Shown: piece after piece, positions 34,960 through 43,296 of the stretch
Layout of the letters: each line of letters begins with the position of its first letter
Position numbering within the stretch: position 1 is the stretch's first letter
Origin: Micrococcaceae bacterium Sec5.8
GTDB taxonomy: Bacteria > Actinomycetota > Actinomycetes > Actinomycetales > Micrococcaceae
Direction: 5' to 3'
Assembly: GCA_039636775.1 (NCBI GenBank)
Contig: CP143429.1
Location: forward strand, 930,001-994,000
Length of the DNA: 64,000 bases
Made by a program: the position numbers and the translations under genes
Notes under the pieces: model-generated
The model's input: the letters and a program-made list of their open reading frames with translations, nothing else
Told to the model about the DNA's origin: nothing
Databases searched by the model: none

Positions 34960-35686
34960 TCTTTGCAGCGCGCGCCGCCTGGCCCTTGCCGGTCAGGAGG
35001 TGGTCGCTGCCCTCCAGCGAGACGAAACTGCGCGGATGGCGGGCGGTCTGGAAGATCGTGCTGGCGTTCTCGATGCCCACCGTGTTGTCCGTGGGGGAGT
35101 GCAGCACCAGCAGCGGTTTGTGCAGCTGCCGGATGCAGTCTGTCAGGTCGGCATGTTCCAGGTCCTCCACGAAATGCCGGCGGATCTCCACGCGTTTGCC
35201 GCCCAGGTCCACCTCGGCGCTGCCCTCGCTCAGGATACGGTCCAAAGCGGCGTCAAAGACGTGGGCCACGTGCTTGGGCGAGAACGGGGCGCCCACGGTG
35301 GCCACGGCGTCGAGCTCCGGGATATTCCGTGCGGCCGCGAGCACCGCGGCTCCGCCGAAGGAATGCCCCACCAGCAGCGAGACCGGCCGGCCCGAGTCGC
35401 GCATGAATTCTGCGGCCTTCACGGTGTCCGCCACCTTGTGGCTGAAGGATCCCTCAGACCACGAACCGGCCGATTCGCCCAGGCCCAGGTTGTCGAAACG
35501 GAGCATGCCAACCCCGTTGTCCGCCAGCGCCTTGCACATCCTCGATGCCGAGGGGCTGTCCTTGCCCAGGGTGAAGCCGTGTGAGAACACGCCCCAGCCT
35601 TTGACCTTCCCCTCGGGGAGATCGATCACGCCGGAAAGGATTTCTCCGGTGGAACCCGGAAACGAGACTTTTTCGGAGCGGGACAC
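34916..35686 (-). CDS. Alpha/beta hydrolase
   Basis: A 256-residue serine hydrolase. The nucleophile Ser is in VGHSFGGAAVLAAA (about residue 108), the acid Asp is in LHSPTDNTVGIEN and the His is in EGSDHLLTGK. The oxyanion His-Gly motif is SHGFTLGKDS. It resembles the hydrolase half of alpha/beta hydrolase-OsmC fusion proteins, here without OsmC. The substrate is unknown (probably an ester). GTG 35686 has AAGG about 7 nt before it. It is downstream of sdhB in the same direction but separated by a strong hairpin. Confidence 0.88.
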   Translation of the reverse strand: MSRSEKVSFPGSTGEILSGVIDLPEGKVKGWGVFSHGFTLGKDSPSASRMCKALADNGVGMLRFDNLGLGESAGSWSEGSFSHKVADTVKAAEFMRDSGRPVSLLVGHSFGGAAVLAAARNIPELDAVATVGAPFSPKHVAHVFDAALDRILSEGSAEVDLGGKRVEIRRHFVEDLEHADLTDCIRQLHKPLLVLHSPTDNTVGIENASTIFQTARHPRSFVSLEGSDHLLTGKGQAARAAKIISAWADQYLDATG

Positions 35687-35710
35687 GTGGGCCTTTCAAG
35701 AGGGGGATAC

Positions 35711-35753
35711 GACGACGGCGCCCCCACCGTCGAAGGTGGGAGGCGCCGTCGTC
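35711..35753 (-). terminator. Terminator of the sdh operon
   Basis: GACGACGGCGCC (35711-35722) pairs with GGCGCCGTCGTC (35742-35753), extended inward by CCCACC/GGTGGG with a one-base bulge: an 18-bp stem 20 bp after sdhB. Confidence 0.8.
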
Positions 35754-35770
35754 GGAGTGCGGACCGCCAG

Positions 35771-36553
35771 CTAGACTGCGCGGGACAGGATGGCCTGCTT
35801 GACCTCTGCGATCGCCTGCGTAACCTGGATGCCGCGCGGGCATGCCTCGGTGCAGTTGAAGGTGGTGCGGCAGCGCCACACGCCTTCCTTGTCGTTGAGG
35901 ATCTCCAGGCGCATGTCGCCGGCATCGTCGCGGGAATCGAAGATGAAGCGGTGCGCGTTGACGATTGCCGCCGGGCCGAAGTACTGCCCGTCGGTCCAGA
36001 ACACCGGGCACGATGAGGTGCACGCGGCGCACAGGATGCACTTGGTGGTGTCGTCGAACCGCTCGCGGTCCTCGGCGGACTGCAGACGTTCCTTGGTGGG
36101 CTCGTGGCCGCGGTTGATCAGGAACGGCATGACTTCACGGAAGGACTGGAAGAACGGCTCCATGTCCACGATCAGGTCCTTCTCCACGGGGAGGCCCTTG
36201 ATCGGTTCAACAGTGATGGGCTTGGACGTGTCCAGGTCCTTCAGGAGGGTCTTGCACGCGAGGCGGTTGCGGCCGTTGATGCGCATGGCATCGGAACCAC
36301 AGACGCCGTGCGCACAGGACCGGCGGAAGGAGACGCTGCCGTCGATCTCCCACTTGATCTTGTGCAGGGCATCCAGCACACGGTCCGTACCGTACATGGT
36401 GACGTTGAAATCATCCCAGGTGGACTCGTCGGAGACCTCCGGGTTGTAACGGCGCACGCGCAGGTGCACATCGAAGGAGGGAATGTCCCCGCCGCCCCCG
36501 ACGTGGGCGGGCAGTTCGATCTTGGAGGCTGGCTCAGCAAGTTCAGCGGTCAT
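35771..36553 (-). CDS. sdhB: Succinate dehydrogenase iron-sulfur subunit
   Basis: A 260-residue electron-transfer subunit of complex II. It holds the three clusters: 2Fe-2S in RRSCAHGVCGSDA with the further Cys in NRLACKTL, 4Fe-4S in CILCAACTSSCPVF and 3Fe-4S in CRTTFNCTEACPRGI. It passes electrons from FAD in SdhA to quinone at the SdhCD anchor. The ATG is 1 nt after the sdhA stop codon, showing tight coupling. It is the last gene of sdhCDAB and is followed by a strong terminator. Confidence 0.97.
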   Translation of the reverse strand: MTAELAEPASKIELPAHVGGGGDIPSFDVHLRVRRYNPEVSDESTWDDFNVTMYGTDRVLDALHKIKWEIDGSVSFRRSCAHGVCGSDAMRINGRNRLACKTLLKDLDTSKPITVEPIKGLPVEKDLIVDMEPFFQSFREVMPFLINRGHEPTKERLQSAEDRERFDDTTKCILCAACTSSCPVFWTDGQYFGPAAIVNAHRFIFDSRDDAGDMRLEILNDKEGVWRCRTTFNCTEACPRGIQVTQAIAEVKQAILSRAV

Positions 36554-36554
36554 C

Positions 36555-38354
36555 TTAGTACTTCCTCACCATCGGCTCGTAACGCGTAAAGACCACCGGT
36601 TTGGTGGCAAGCCGGATGCCCGCAATCGCCTCGGCGGAACCGTCCGCCGGAGCATGGTCATCCTTGTACGCCATGGAGTGCTTCATGAATTTGTCGTCGT
36701 CACGCTCGGGGAAGTCCTCCCGGAAGTGGCCGCCGCGGGATTCCTCCCGGTGCAGGGCCGCCACCGTCATGACCTTGGCCAGCTCCAGCAGGAAGCCCAG
36801 CTCCACGGCCTCGAGCAGGTCCAGGTTGAAGCGCTTGCCCTTGTCCTGGACGCTGATGCGCTGGTACCGCTCCTCGAAGGAGGCAATGTCCGTGAGCACC
36901 TGGTTCAGGGTGTCCGCGGTGCGGAACACCTGCATGTTGGCGTCCATCGTGTCCTGGAGTTCCTTGCGGATCACCGCGACCTTCTCGGTCCCGTCAGCAG
37001 TGCGGACGTGGTCCAGCAGATCCAGCGTGTAGGCCTCCGGGTCGGCGGGGAGCTCCACGAAGTCCGCGGTCTTGGCGTATTCCGCAGCGGCGATGCCCGC
37101 GCGCTTGCCGAAGACGTTGATATCCAGCAGCGAGTTGGTACCCAGCCGGTTGGAACCGTGCACGGAAACGCAGGCAACCTCACCGGCGGCGTACAGGCCC
37201 GGGACCACCGTGTCGTTGTCCTGGAGGACCTCGGCGGTGATGTTGGTGGGGATCCCGCCCATGGCGTAGTGCGCCGTCGGGAAGACCGGAACCGGCTCCG
37301 TGTACGGCTCGACACCGAGGTAGGTGCGGGCGAACTCGGTGATGTCCGGCAGCTTGGCGTCGATGTGCGCCGGCTCCAGGTGCGTGAGGTCCAGGAGGAC
37401 ATAGTCCTTGTTCGGGCCGCAGCCTCGTCCCTCACGGACTTCGTTGGCCATGGAGCGGGCCACGATGTCGCGGGGGGCGAGGTCCTTGATGGTCGGGGCG
37501 TAGCGCTCCATGAAGCGCTCACCCTCGGAGTTGCGCAGGATCGCGCCTTCGCCGCGTGCAGCCTCGGAAAGGAGGATGCCCAGGCCGGCCAGGCCTGTCG
37601 GGTGGAACTGGTAGAACTCCATGTCTTCCAGGGGGATGCCGCGGCGGAAGGCAATGCCCATGCCGTCACCGGTGAGGGTGTGGGCGTTGGACGTGGTCTT
37701 GAAGACCTTGCCGGCGCCGCCGGTGGCGAACACCACGGACTTGGCCTGGAAGATGTGCAGTTCGCCGGAGGCGAGGTCGTAGGACACGACGCCGGCCACC
37801 CGCTTTTGCTTGTAGGGGGTGCCGTCCTCGCGGACAGCGTCCTCCTCGACCGTGAGCAGGTCAAGGACGTAATACTCGTTGTAGAACTCCACGTTGTGCT
37901 TGACGCAGTTTTGGTACAGCGTCTGCAGAATCATGTGGCCGGTGCGGTCGGCGGCGTAGCACGCACGGCGGACCGGGGCCTTGCCGTGATCGCGGGTGTG
38001 GCCGCCGAAGCGGCGCTGGTCAATCCGGCCCTCGGGCGTGCGGTTGAACGGCAGGCCCATCTTTTCCAGGTCCAGGACGGCGTCGATCGCTTCCTTCGCC
38101 ATGACCTCGGCCGCGTCCTGGTCAACCAGGTAGTCGCCGCCCTTGATGGTGTCGAAGGTGTGCCACTCCCAGTTGTCTTCCTCGACGTTGGCCAGGGCCG
38201 CACACATGCCGCCCTGCGCCGCACCGGTGTGGGAGCGGGTGGGGTACAGCTTGGTCAGGACCGCTGTTCGGGCGCGCTGACCTGATTCGATCGCCGCGCG
38301 CATCCCGGCGCCACCGGCACCGACGATGACGACGTCGTACTTATGGACCTGCAT
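36555..38354 (-). CDS. sdhA: Succinate dehydrogenase flavoprotein subunit
   Basis: A 599-residue flavoprotein that oxidises succinate to fumarate in the TCA cycle. It starts MQVHKYDVVIVGAGGAGMRA (FAD site). TRSHTGAAQGG carries the His that binds FAD covalently, EFYQFHPTGLAGLGIL and the catalytic GRGCGPNKDYVLLDLTHL region follow, and HGSNRLGTNSLLDINVFGKRAG is near the FAD cap. ATG 38354 is used because the family starts there; an in-frame TTG seven codons upstream exists. AGAAAGAG lies 8-15 nt before the start. It reads with sdhB and the two anchor genes. Confidence 0.97.
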   Translation of the reverse strand: MQVHKYDVVIVGAGGAGMRAAIESGQRARTAVLTKLYPTRSHTGAAQGGMCAALANVEEDNWEWHTFDTIKGGDYLVDQDAAEVMAKEAIDAVLDLEKMGLPFNRTPEGRIDQRRFGGHTRDHGKAPVRRACYAADRTGHMILQTLYQNCVKHNVEFYNEYYVLDLLTVEEDAVREDGTPYKQKRVAGVVSYDLASGELHIFQAKSVVFATGGAGKVFKTTSNAHTLTGDGMGIAFRRGIPLEDMEFYQFHPTGLAGLGILLSEAARGEGAILRNSEGERFMERYAPTIKDLAPRDIVARSMANEVREGRGCGPNKDYVLLDLTHLEPAHIDAKLPDITEFARTYLGVEPYTEPVPVFPTAHYAMGGIPTNITAEVLQDNDTVVPGLYAAGEVACVSVHGSNRLGTNSLLDINVFGKRAGIAAAEYAKTADFVELPADPEAYTLDLLDHVRTADGTEKVAVIRKELQDTMDANMQVFRTADTLNQVLTDIASFEERYQRISVQDKGKRFNLDLLEAVELGFLLELAKVMTVAALHREESRGGHFREDFPERDDDKFMKHSMAYKDDHAPADGSAEAIAGIRLATKPVVFTRYEPMVRKY

Positions 38355-38480
38355 ACCAGACGCTCTTTCTCTCAAAATTCTCTAAACAACACCGGCCGGC
38401 GGAGCCGGGCCGGTGACATCTCGTGGAGATCCGTGCCTGCACCGGGCAGGCACGGATCGGTTGCCGCTGGGGCTGCGCCG

Positions 38481-38963
38481 CTACGGTGCGGGGCAGAAGC
38501 CGCCCGGCAGCTGGACGCCGTTGACCACGGGGCACGGGTCAAACGTGAAGATGACCAGGGTGCCCAGGATGACGATGGCGGAGGCTGCGGCGAACAGCAC
38601 AACCTTCAGCCACAGGCGCGTGGCGTCCTTTTCGGCGTAGTCGTTGATGATGGTGCGCACACCGTTCGTACCGTGGAGCATGGCAAGCCAAAGCATCGCC
38701 AGGTCCCAGATCTGCCAGAACGGGTCGGCCCACTTGCCGGCGACAAAGCCGAAGTCGATGGCGTGGATGCCCTCGCCCACCATGAGGTTCACGAACAGGT
38801 GGCCGAAGATGAGGACCACCAGGACCACGCCGGAGAGCCGCATGAAGAGCCATGCCAGCATCTCGAAGTTGCCCTTGGAGGAACCGCTGCGGTTGTACTG
38901 CGGGGCGATGCGGCCTGCGCCGACCTCCGCCGCACGAGGCGTCTGGATCTGCGTTGCTTCCAT
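38481..38963 (-). CDS. sdhD: Succinate dehydrogenase membrane anchor subunit
   Basis: A 160-residue hydrophobic anchor with three helices: about 36-60 (MLAWLFMRLSGVVLVVLIFG), 80-105 and 120-142. The heme-ligand His candidates lie in FGHLFVN and AMLHGTNG. It binds heme b and quinone together with SdhC. The first 35 residues are polar. ATG 38963 is 2 nt after the sdhC stop. The 120-bp gap to sdhA has no gene; a GC hairpin there (around 38425-38455, GGCAGGCACGG) may adjust mRNA stability. Confidence 0.92.
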   Translation of the reverse strand: MEATQIQTPRAAEVGAGRIAPQYNRSGSSKGNFEMLAWLFMRLSGVVLVVLIFGHLFVNLMVGEGIHAIDFGFVAGKWADPFWQIWDLAMLWLAMLHGTNGVRTIINDYAEKDATRLWLKVVLFAAASAIVILGTLVIFTFDPCPVVNGVQLPGGFCPAP

Positions 38964-38965
38964 GG

Positions 38966-39346
38966 CTAGTGACCTCCGAGAGCGAGGGAAAGGTGGCGGA
39001 TGGAGAAGCCGACCATGACGACGACCCAGAGGGCCAGGACCGTCCACAGCATCTGGCGCTGGTACTTCGCGCCCTTCTTCCAGAAGTCGACGGCGATAAT
39101 CCGCAGGCCGTTGAAGGCGTGGAACACGATCGCTGCGACAAGGCCCGTTTCACCCAGGGCCATCAGGGGGTTCTTGTAGGCACCGATCACGGCGGTGTAA
39201 GCCTCCGGGGAGACACGCACCAATGAGGTGTCCAGCACATGGACCAACAAGAAGAAAAAGATCACTACACCGGTAATGCGGTGTCCAACCCAGGACCACA
39301 TGCCTTCACGGCCGCGGTACAAGGTGCCAGCTGGTTTTGTCGGCAC
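38966..39346 (-). CDS. sdhC: Succinate dehydrogenase cytochrome b556 subunit
   Basis: A 126-residue anchor with three membrane helices and the family signature WSWVGHRITGVVIFFFLLVHVLD, which includes quinone-site and heme-site residues. A second His is in VFHAFNGLRI. GTG 39346 is chosen over an upstream ATG because GGGAGG lies 8 nt before it. It is the first gene of sdhCDAB. The promoter at 39437-39465 overlaps a palindrome, which suggests repression under some condition. Confidence 0.93.
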   Translation of the reverse strand: MPTKPAGTLYRGREGMWSWVGHRITGVVIFFFLLVHVLDTSLVRVSPEAYTAVIGAYKNPLMALGETGLVAAIVFHAFNGLRIIAVDFWKKGAKYQRQMLWTVLALWVVVMVGFSIRHLSLALGGH

Positions 39347-39429
39347 TGAATAAACCTCCCTGCAACACAGCGGCGCTGGCATGGGATCCACGCGGGGGGA
39401 ACGCCTGCTGCGAGAGCACTCGTAAGCTC

Positions 39430-39465
39430 AAGCCTAAATCTAGGCTTCGGTACCATCTTATTCAA
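39430..39465 (-). promoter_or_regulatory. sdh promoter with palindromic operator over the -10 box
   Basis: On the minus strand -35 TTGAAT (39460-39465) and -10 TAGATT (39437-39442) are 17 nt apart. The -10 is embedded in a perfect 7-bp inverted repeat, AAGCCTA (39430-39436) and TAGGCTT (39441-39447), with a 4-nt centre. Confidence 0.7.
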
Positions 39466-39634
39466 TTCAACCACCCATTGGTGACGGCGCTTGGCGGGGA
39501 TTTTGCCGGCTTTTGAGACGAACGCCACATCCGCAGCCCCCGCCGGGCTCCGCCGCCGCCGGTCCGGGAGCCGCCCCGGGGACGTGCCGTGTCAGCTTTG
39601 GCGGCGAATCCGGGGCCCGCTGGGCACGGTCAGC

Positions 39635-39640
39635 TAAAGT
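39635..39640 (+). promoter_or_regulatory. -10 box, leaderless start of manC
   Basis: TAAAGT ends 7 nt before the ATG at 39648; there is no ribosome site. The remaining gap to sdhC holds the sdh promoter and nothing else recognisable. Confidence 0.5.
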
Positions 39641-39647
39641 AGCCGTG

Positions 39648-40805
39648 ATGACTACTAACAAGGCGACAAGCCAGGACGCGCAGCACGGACCGGCGCAGGG
39701 TTCTGCCCTGGACCGGTTTATTGCCGTGATTCCCGCAGGCGGCGTGGGGACCCGCCTTTGGCCCCTGTCGCGAGCAGCAGCCCCCAAGTTCCTCCATGAC
39801 CTCACGGGCTCGGGCAGCACGCTGCTCAGATCTACCTACGACAGGCTGGAGCCTCTTGCCGGCAAGCACATGCTCGTGGTGACCGGCATGGCCCACCGCG
39901 ATGCGGTCTGCCGCCAACTGCCTGAAATCGAGGACGCCGACCTGGTGCTGGAGAGCGAGCCGAAAGACTCCGGCGCCGCTATCGGCCTTGCCGCTGCCAT
40001 CCTGCACGAGCGCGATCCGGACACCATCATGGGCTCCTTCGCCGCCGACCAGGTCATCAGTCCCGACGGGCTTTTCCATGAGGCAGTCCGGGAGGCCATC
40101 CATGCCGCCGCGGCCGGCAAGATCGTCACCATCGGAATCAAGCCCACCCACCCCTCCACCGGTTTCGGCTACATCCGGGCCGGGAAGAACCTCGGGGTCG
40201 AAGGAGCGCCCAGCGCCCAGGCCGTCGTCGAGTTCGTGGAGAAGCCAAGCGAAGAGGTCGCCCAGGAATACCTGGACAGCGGCGAGTACGTGTGGAACGC
40301 CGGCATGTTCGTAGCTCCCGTCGCGCTGATGCTCAAGCACCTCGAGGCCAACCAGCCGGCGCTGTTCGCCGGGGTCCAGGAAATTGCCCGGGCCTGGGAC
40401 ACTCCGCAGCGTGATGAGGTCAAGGCCCGCATATGGCCCACCCTGCCCAAGATCGCCATCGACTACGCGGTGGCGGAGCCCGCCGCAGCCGCCGGCGATG
40501 TCGCGGTCGTACCCGGCACCTTCCGCTGGGACGACGTCGGTGATTTCGCCTCGGTGGGCCGCTTGAACAGTGCCAAAGAAGTCAAGGACGTCACCGTCAT
40601 TGGCGAGGGCGCCCGCGTCTTCACCGAAGACGCCAGCGGCGTGGTGGTCTCCGATACCAAGCGCGTGATCGCGCTGATCGGGATCAAGGACGTGGTGGTG
40701 GTGGATACCCCGGATGCCTTGCTCGTGATGCACAAGGAGCATTCGCAGCGTGTGAAGCAGGCGGTTGACGCCCTTAAAGCCAGCGGCGACACCGACGTCC
40801 TCTAA
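39648..40805 (+). CDS. manC: Mannose-1-phosphate guanylyltransferase
   Basis: A 385-residue nucleotidyltransferase making GDP-mannose from GTP and mannose-1-phosphate for glycolipids, lipoglycans and glycans. The sugar-nucleotide signature is FIAVIPAGGVGTRLWPLSRA, then PKFLHDLTG and FVEKPSEEVAQEYL (second active-site Lys). The later VVPGTFRWDDVGDFASVGRL closes the catalytic domain. It lacks the long C-terminal isomerase domain of bifunctional forms. ATG 39648 is just after a -10 box; an adjacent GTG 39645 is possible. It stands alone between sdhC (divergent) and the M20 gene. Confidence 0.93.
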   Translation: MTTNKATSQDAQHGPAQGSALDRFIAVIPAGGVGTRLWPLSRAAAPKFLHDLTGSGSTLLRSTYDRLEPLAGKHMLVVTGMAHRDAVCRQLPEIEDADLVLESEPKDSGAAIGLAAAILHERDPDTIMGSFAADQVISPDGLFHEAVREAIHAAAAGKIVTIGIKPTHPSTGFGYIRAGKNLGVEGAPSAQAVVEFVEKPSEEVAQEYLDSGEYVWNAGMFVAPVALMLKHLEANQPALFAGVQEIARAWDTPQRDEVKARIWPTLPKIAIDYAVAEPAAAAGDVAVVPGTFRWDDVGDFASVGRLNSAKEVKDVTVIGEGARVFTEDASGVVVSDTKRVIALIGIKDVVVVDTPDALLVMHKEHSQRVKQAVDALKASGDTDVL

Positions 40806-40892
40806 GGCCCGGGCCTAGGCCAGCGAGTGGCTTCGGCGGTACCCCGGTTCGTAACGCACCGTACGCGATGCGGCTATCTGTTGTGCGCTCGC

Positions 40893-40898
40893 TAGAGT
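40893..40898 (+). promoter_or_regulatory. -10 box, leaderless start of the M20 amidohydrolase gene
   Basis: TAGAGT ends 6 nt before the GTG at 40905. Confidence 0.55.
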
Positions 40899-40904
40899 TG
40901 TTGC

Positions 40905-42104
40905 GTGCGTAATTACTCTACTGAAGCTGAGCCCACCACGCTGGTGGGGCCGTGGCTCGAGCCCCTCCTGCCGGAGTTGATCGCGTTCCGGCGGGATCTG
41001 CATGCGCACCCGGAGCTCTCCTTCAAGGAGTACCGCACCACGGACAAGATTGCCCAGCGCCTCGAGGATGCGGGCCTCAAGCCCCGTCGGCTCGAGGGAA
41101 CGGGCCTGACGGTGGACATCGGGGAGGGCCCCATCGCAACCGCCCTCCGCGGTGACATCGACGCCCTGCCCATCATCGAAGAGACCGGGCTTGGGTTCGC
41201 GTCGAAAAACCACGGCGTGACCCACGCCTGCGGCCACGACGTCCACACCGCCACGATGCTCGGCGCGGCCCTGGTGCTGCAGCGGATGCACGAGGAGTCA
41301 CCGCTGCGCGGGTCCGTGCGGATCATCTTCCAGCCGGCCGAAGAGACCATGCCCGGCGGCGCCCAAAGCTGCATTGAACAGGGCGTCCTGGAGGGCGTTC
41401 CCCGGATCTTCGCGCTGCACTGCGATCCTCGGATCGAGGTGGGCAAGATCGGCACCCGGATCGGCGCCATCACCTCCGCCTCGGACACCATTAAGATCGA
41501 GCTGACCGGTCGCGGAGGCCACACCTCACGCCCGCACCTGACCGAGGAGCTGGTGTTCGCCCTCGCGCAGATCGCAATCAACGTACCGGCCGTGCTGTCC
41601 CGCCGGGTGGATGTCCGCAGCGGCGTATCCGTGGTGTGGGGCCAAATCTCCGCCGGTGCCGCGCCCAACGCGATCCCGGCCAGCGGTTACATGGCTGGCA
41701 CCATGCGGTGCCTGGACCGCGATGCCTGGCACAGCGCCGGCGAAATCCTGGACGACGTCGTCCAGCAGATCGCGGCCCCCTACGGCGTCGACGTACACCT
41801 GGAACACACCCGCGGCGTGCCTCCCGTGGTGAACTCCGAACACGAAACCGCCCTGATCGAAGCTGCGGCCCGCGCCGAGATCGGCGAAGGCGCCGTGGTC
41901 CTGACCCCCCAGTCCATGGGCGGGGAGGACTTCGCCTGGTTCCTGGCAGACCTCCCCGGCGCCATGATGCGCCTCGGCACCAAAACGCCGGGCGGTGAAG
42001 AGTACGACCTCCACCGCGGCGACTACATCCTGGACGAACGCGCCCTGGGCCTGGGCGTGAAGGTCCTCACCGCCGCAGCCCTGCGCACCCTCCGCGACCT
42101 CTAG
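40905..42104 (+). CDS. M20D-family amidohydrolase
   Basis: A 399-residue zinc amidohydrolase of the hippurate/N-acyl-amino-acid/IAA-amino-acid hydrolase type. Metal-site residues are seen in GDIDALPI, HACGHDVHTATMLG, FQPAEETMPGGAQ, ALHCDP and LHRGDYILDE. The dimerisation (lid) domain lies at about 190-305. It removes an acyl group from an amino acid or similar amide; the exact acyl substrate is unknown. GTG 40905 is 6 nt after TAGAGT and has no ribosome site, so it is likely leaderless. It stands alone, followed by about 230 bases containing the ohrR control region. Confidence 0.9.
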   Translation: MRNYSTEAEPTTLVGPWLEPLLPELIAFRRDLHAHPELSFKEYRTTDKIAQRLEDAGLKPRRLEGTGLTVDIGEGPIATALRGDIDALPIIEETGLGFASKNHGVTHACGHDVHTATMLGAALVLQRMHEESPLRGSVRIIFQPAEETMPGGAQSCIEQGVLEGVPRIFALHCDPRIEVGKIGTRIGAITSASDTIKIELTGRGGHTSRPHLTEELVFALAQIAINVPAVLSRRVDVRSGVSVVWGQISAGAAPNAIPASGYMAGTMRCLDRDAWHSAGEILDDVVQQIAAPYGVDVHLEHTRGVPPVVNSEHETALIEAAARAEIGEGAVVLTPQSMGGEDFAWFLADLPGAMMRLGTKTPGGEEYDLHRGDYILDERALGLGVKVLTAAALRTLRDL

Positions 42105-42288
42105 CCAGCAGTGCCGCTCCGGCCTCCGCGACGTGGACGTCCCGCCGGGTTTCCCCACCTGTGCCGGGACGGCGCCGGGCGGGCGGGACGACACGCCGTC
42201 GGGCCCGGCGAACATGGGGAATCCGACGGGTGCCCGCGCCGTTGGACCCGATTGCAGCCCGGGGTGCGGCGGACGTCGCGGCGACAAG

Positions 42289-42333
42289 ATTGTGCACAAC
42301 TAAGTTGTGCACAATGAAATTGTGGCGTACGCT
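42289..42333 (+). promoter_or_regulatory. ohrR operator (27-bp perfect palindrome) and promoter
   Basis: ATTGTGCACAACT (42289-42301), centre A (42302) and AGTTGTGCACAAT (42303-42315) form a perfect palindrome. The right arm contains -35 TTGTGC (42305-42310), followed after 17 nt by -10 TACGCT (42328-42333), which ends 6 nt before the ohrR ATG. Confidence 0.8.
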
Positions 42334-42339
42334 GGATTC

Positions 42340-42804
42340 ATGACCACGCCAGAGGGAACCCGCAATGCCGGGTCGGAAGCGCTCCGCCTGAACGGGCAGT
42401 TGTGCTTCGCCATGTATTCGGCGTCCCGGGCCGCTACCGCGGCATACCGGCCGATGCTCCAGGAACTTGGCCTGACCTACCCGCAGTACCTGGTCATGCT
42501 GGTGCTGTGGGAAGAGGACCCCCGCAGTGTCCGTGGACTGGGGGAGGAGCTGGGCCTGGACTCCGGGACGCTCTCCCCGCTGCTGAAGCGGCTCGAGTCC
42601 CAGGGCTTCGTGGAGCGGCGCCGGTCTGCGGCGGACGAGCGCCGGGTTGAGGTTTTCCTGACCGACGCCGGCTCCGCCCTCAGCGCCCGGGCCGCCGGCC
42701 TTCCGCAGCAGCTCGCCGACGCCGCCGGCCTTGCCCCCGCCGAGCTGGACCAGCTCCGCGGGACGCTGGAAAAGCTGGCTGCCGCCCTGCACGGCCCGCA
42801 CTGA
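42340..42804 (+). CDS. ohrR: MarR-family organic-peroxide sensor OhrR
   Basis: A 154-residue winged-helix repressor. Cys22 sits in the OhrR hallmark LNGQLCFAMYSASRA and is the peroxide-sensing residue in the family. The two Tyr residues that hydrogen-bond to it in known OhrR proteins are around YRPMLQELGLTYPQYLVMLV. The helix-turn-helix covers about 60-100 (SVRGLGEELGLDSGTLSPLLKRLESQG). ATG 42340 is chosen as the conserved start 6 nt after a -10 box. A perfect palindrome spanning the -35 suggests self-repression, released when an organic hydroperoxide oxidises Cys22. The peroxidase gene ohr follows, so it is under the same control. Confidence 0.92.
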   Translation: MTTPEGTRNAGSEALRLNGQLCFAMYSASRAATAAYRPMLQELGLTYPQYLVMLVLWEEDPRSVRGLGEELGLDSGTLSPLLKRLESQGFVERRRSAADERRVEVFLTDAGSALSARAAGLPQQLADAAGLAPAELDQLRGTLEKLAAALHGPH

Positions 42805-42841
42805 CGTCCACCAACTGACGTCCACCAACTGACTTCCACCC
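42800..42841 (+). repeat. 14-bp tandem repeat between ohrR and ohr
   Basis: Three units: ACTGACGTCCACCA (42800-42813), the same again (42814-42827) and ACTGACTTCCACCC (42828-42841). The first contains the ohrR stop codon, and each unit carries a TGA. Confidence 0.9.
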
Positions 42842-42864
42842 GCCCGCTACAGATTGGATCATCC

Positions 42865-43292
<428 letters not shown>

Positions 43293-43296
<4 letters not shown>

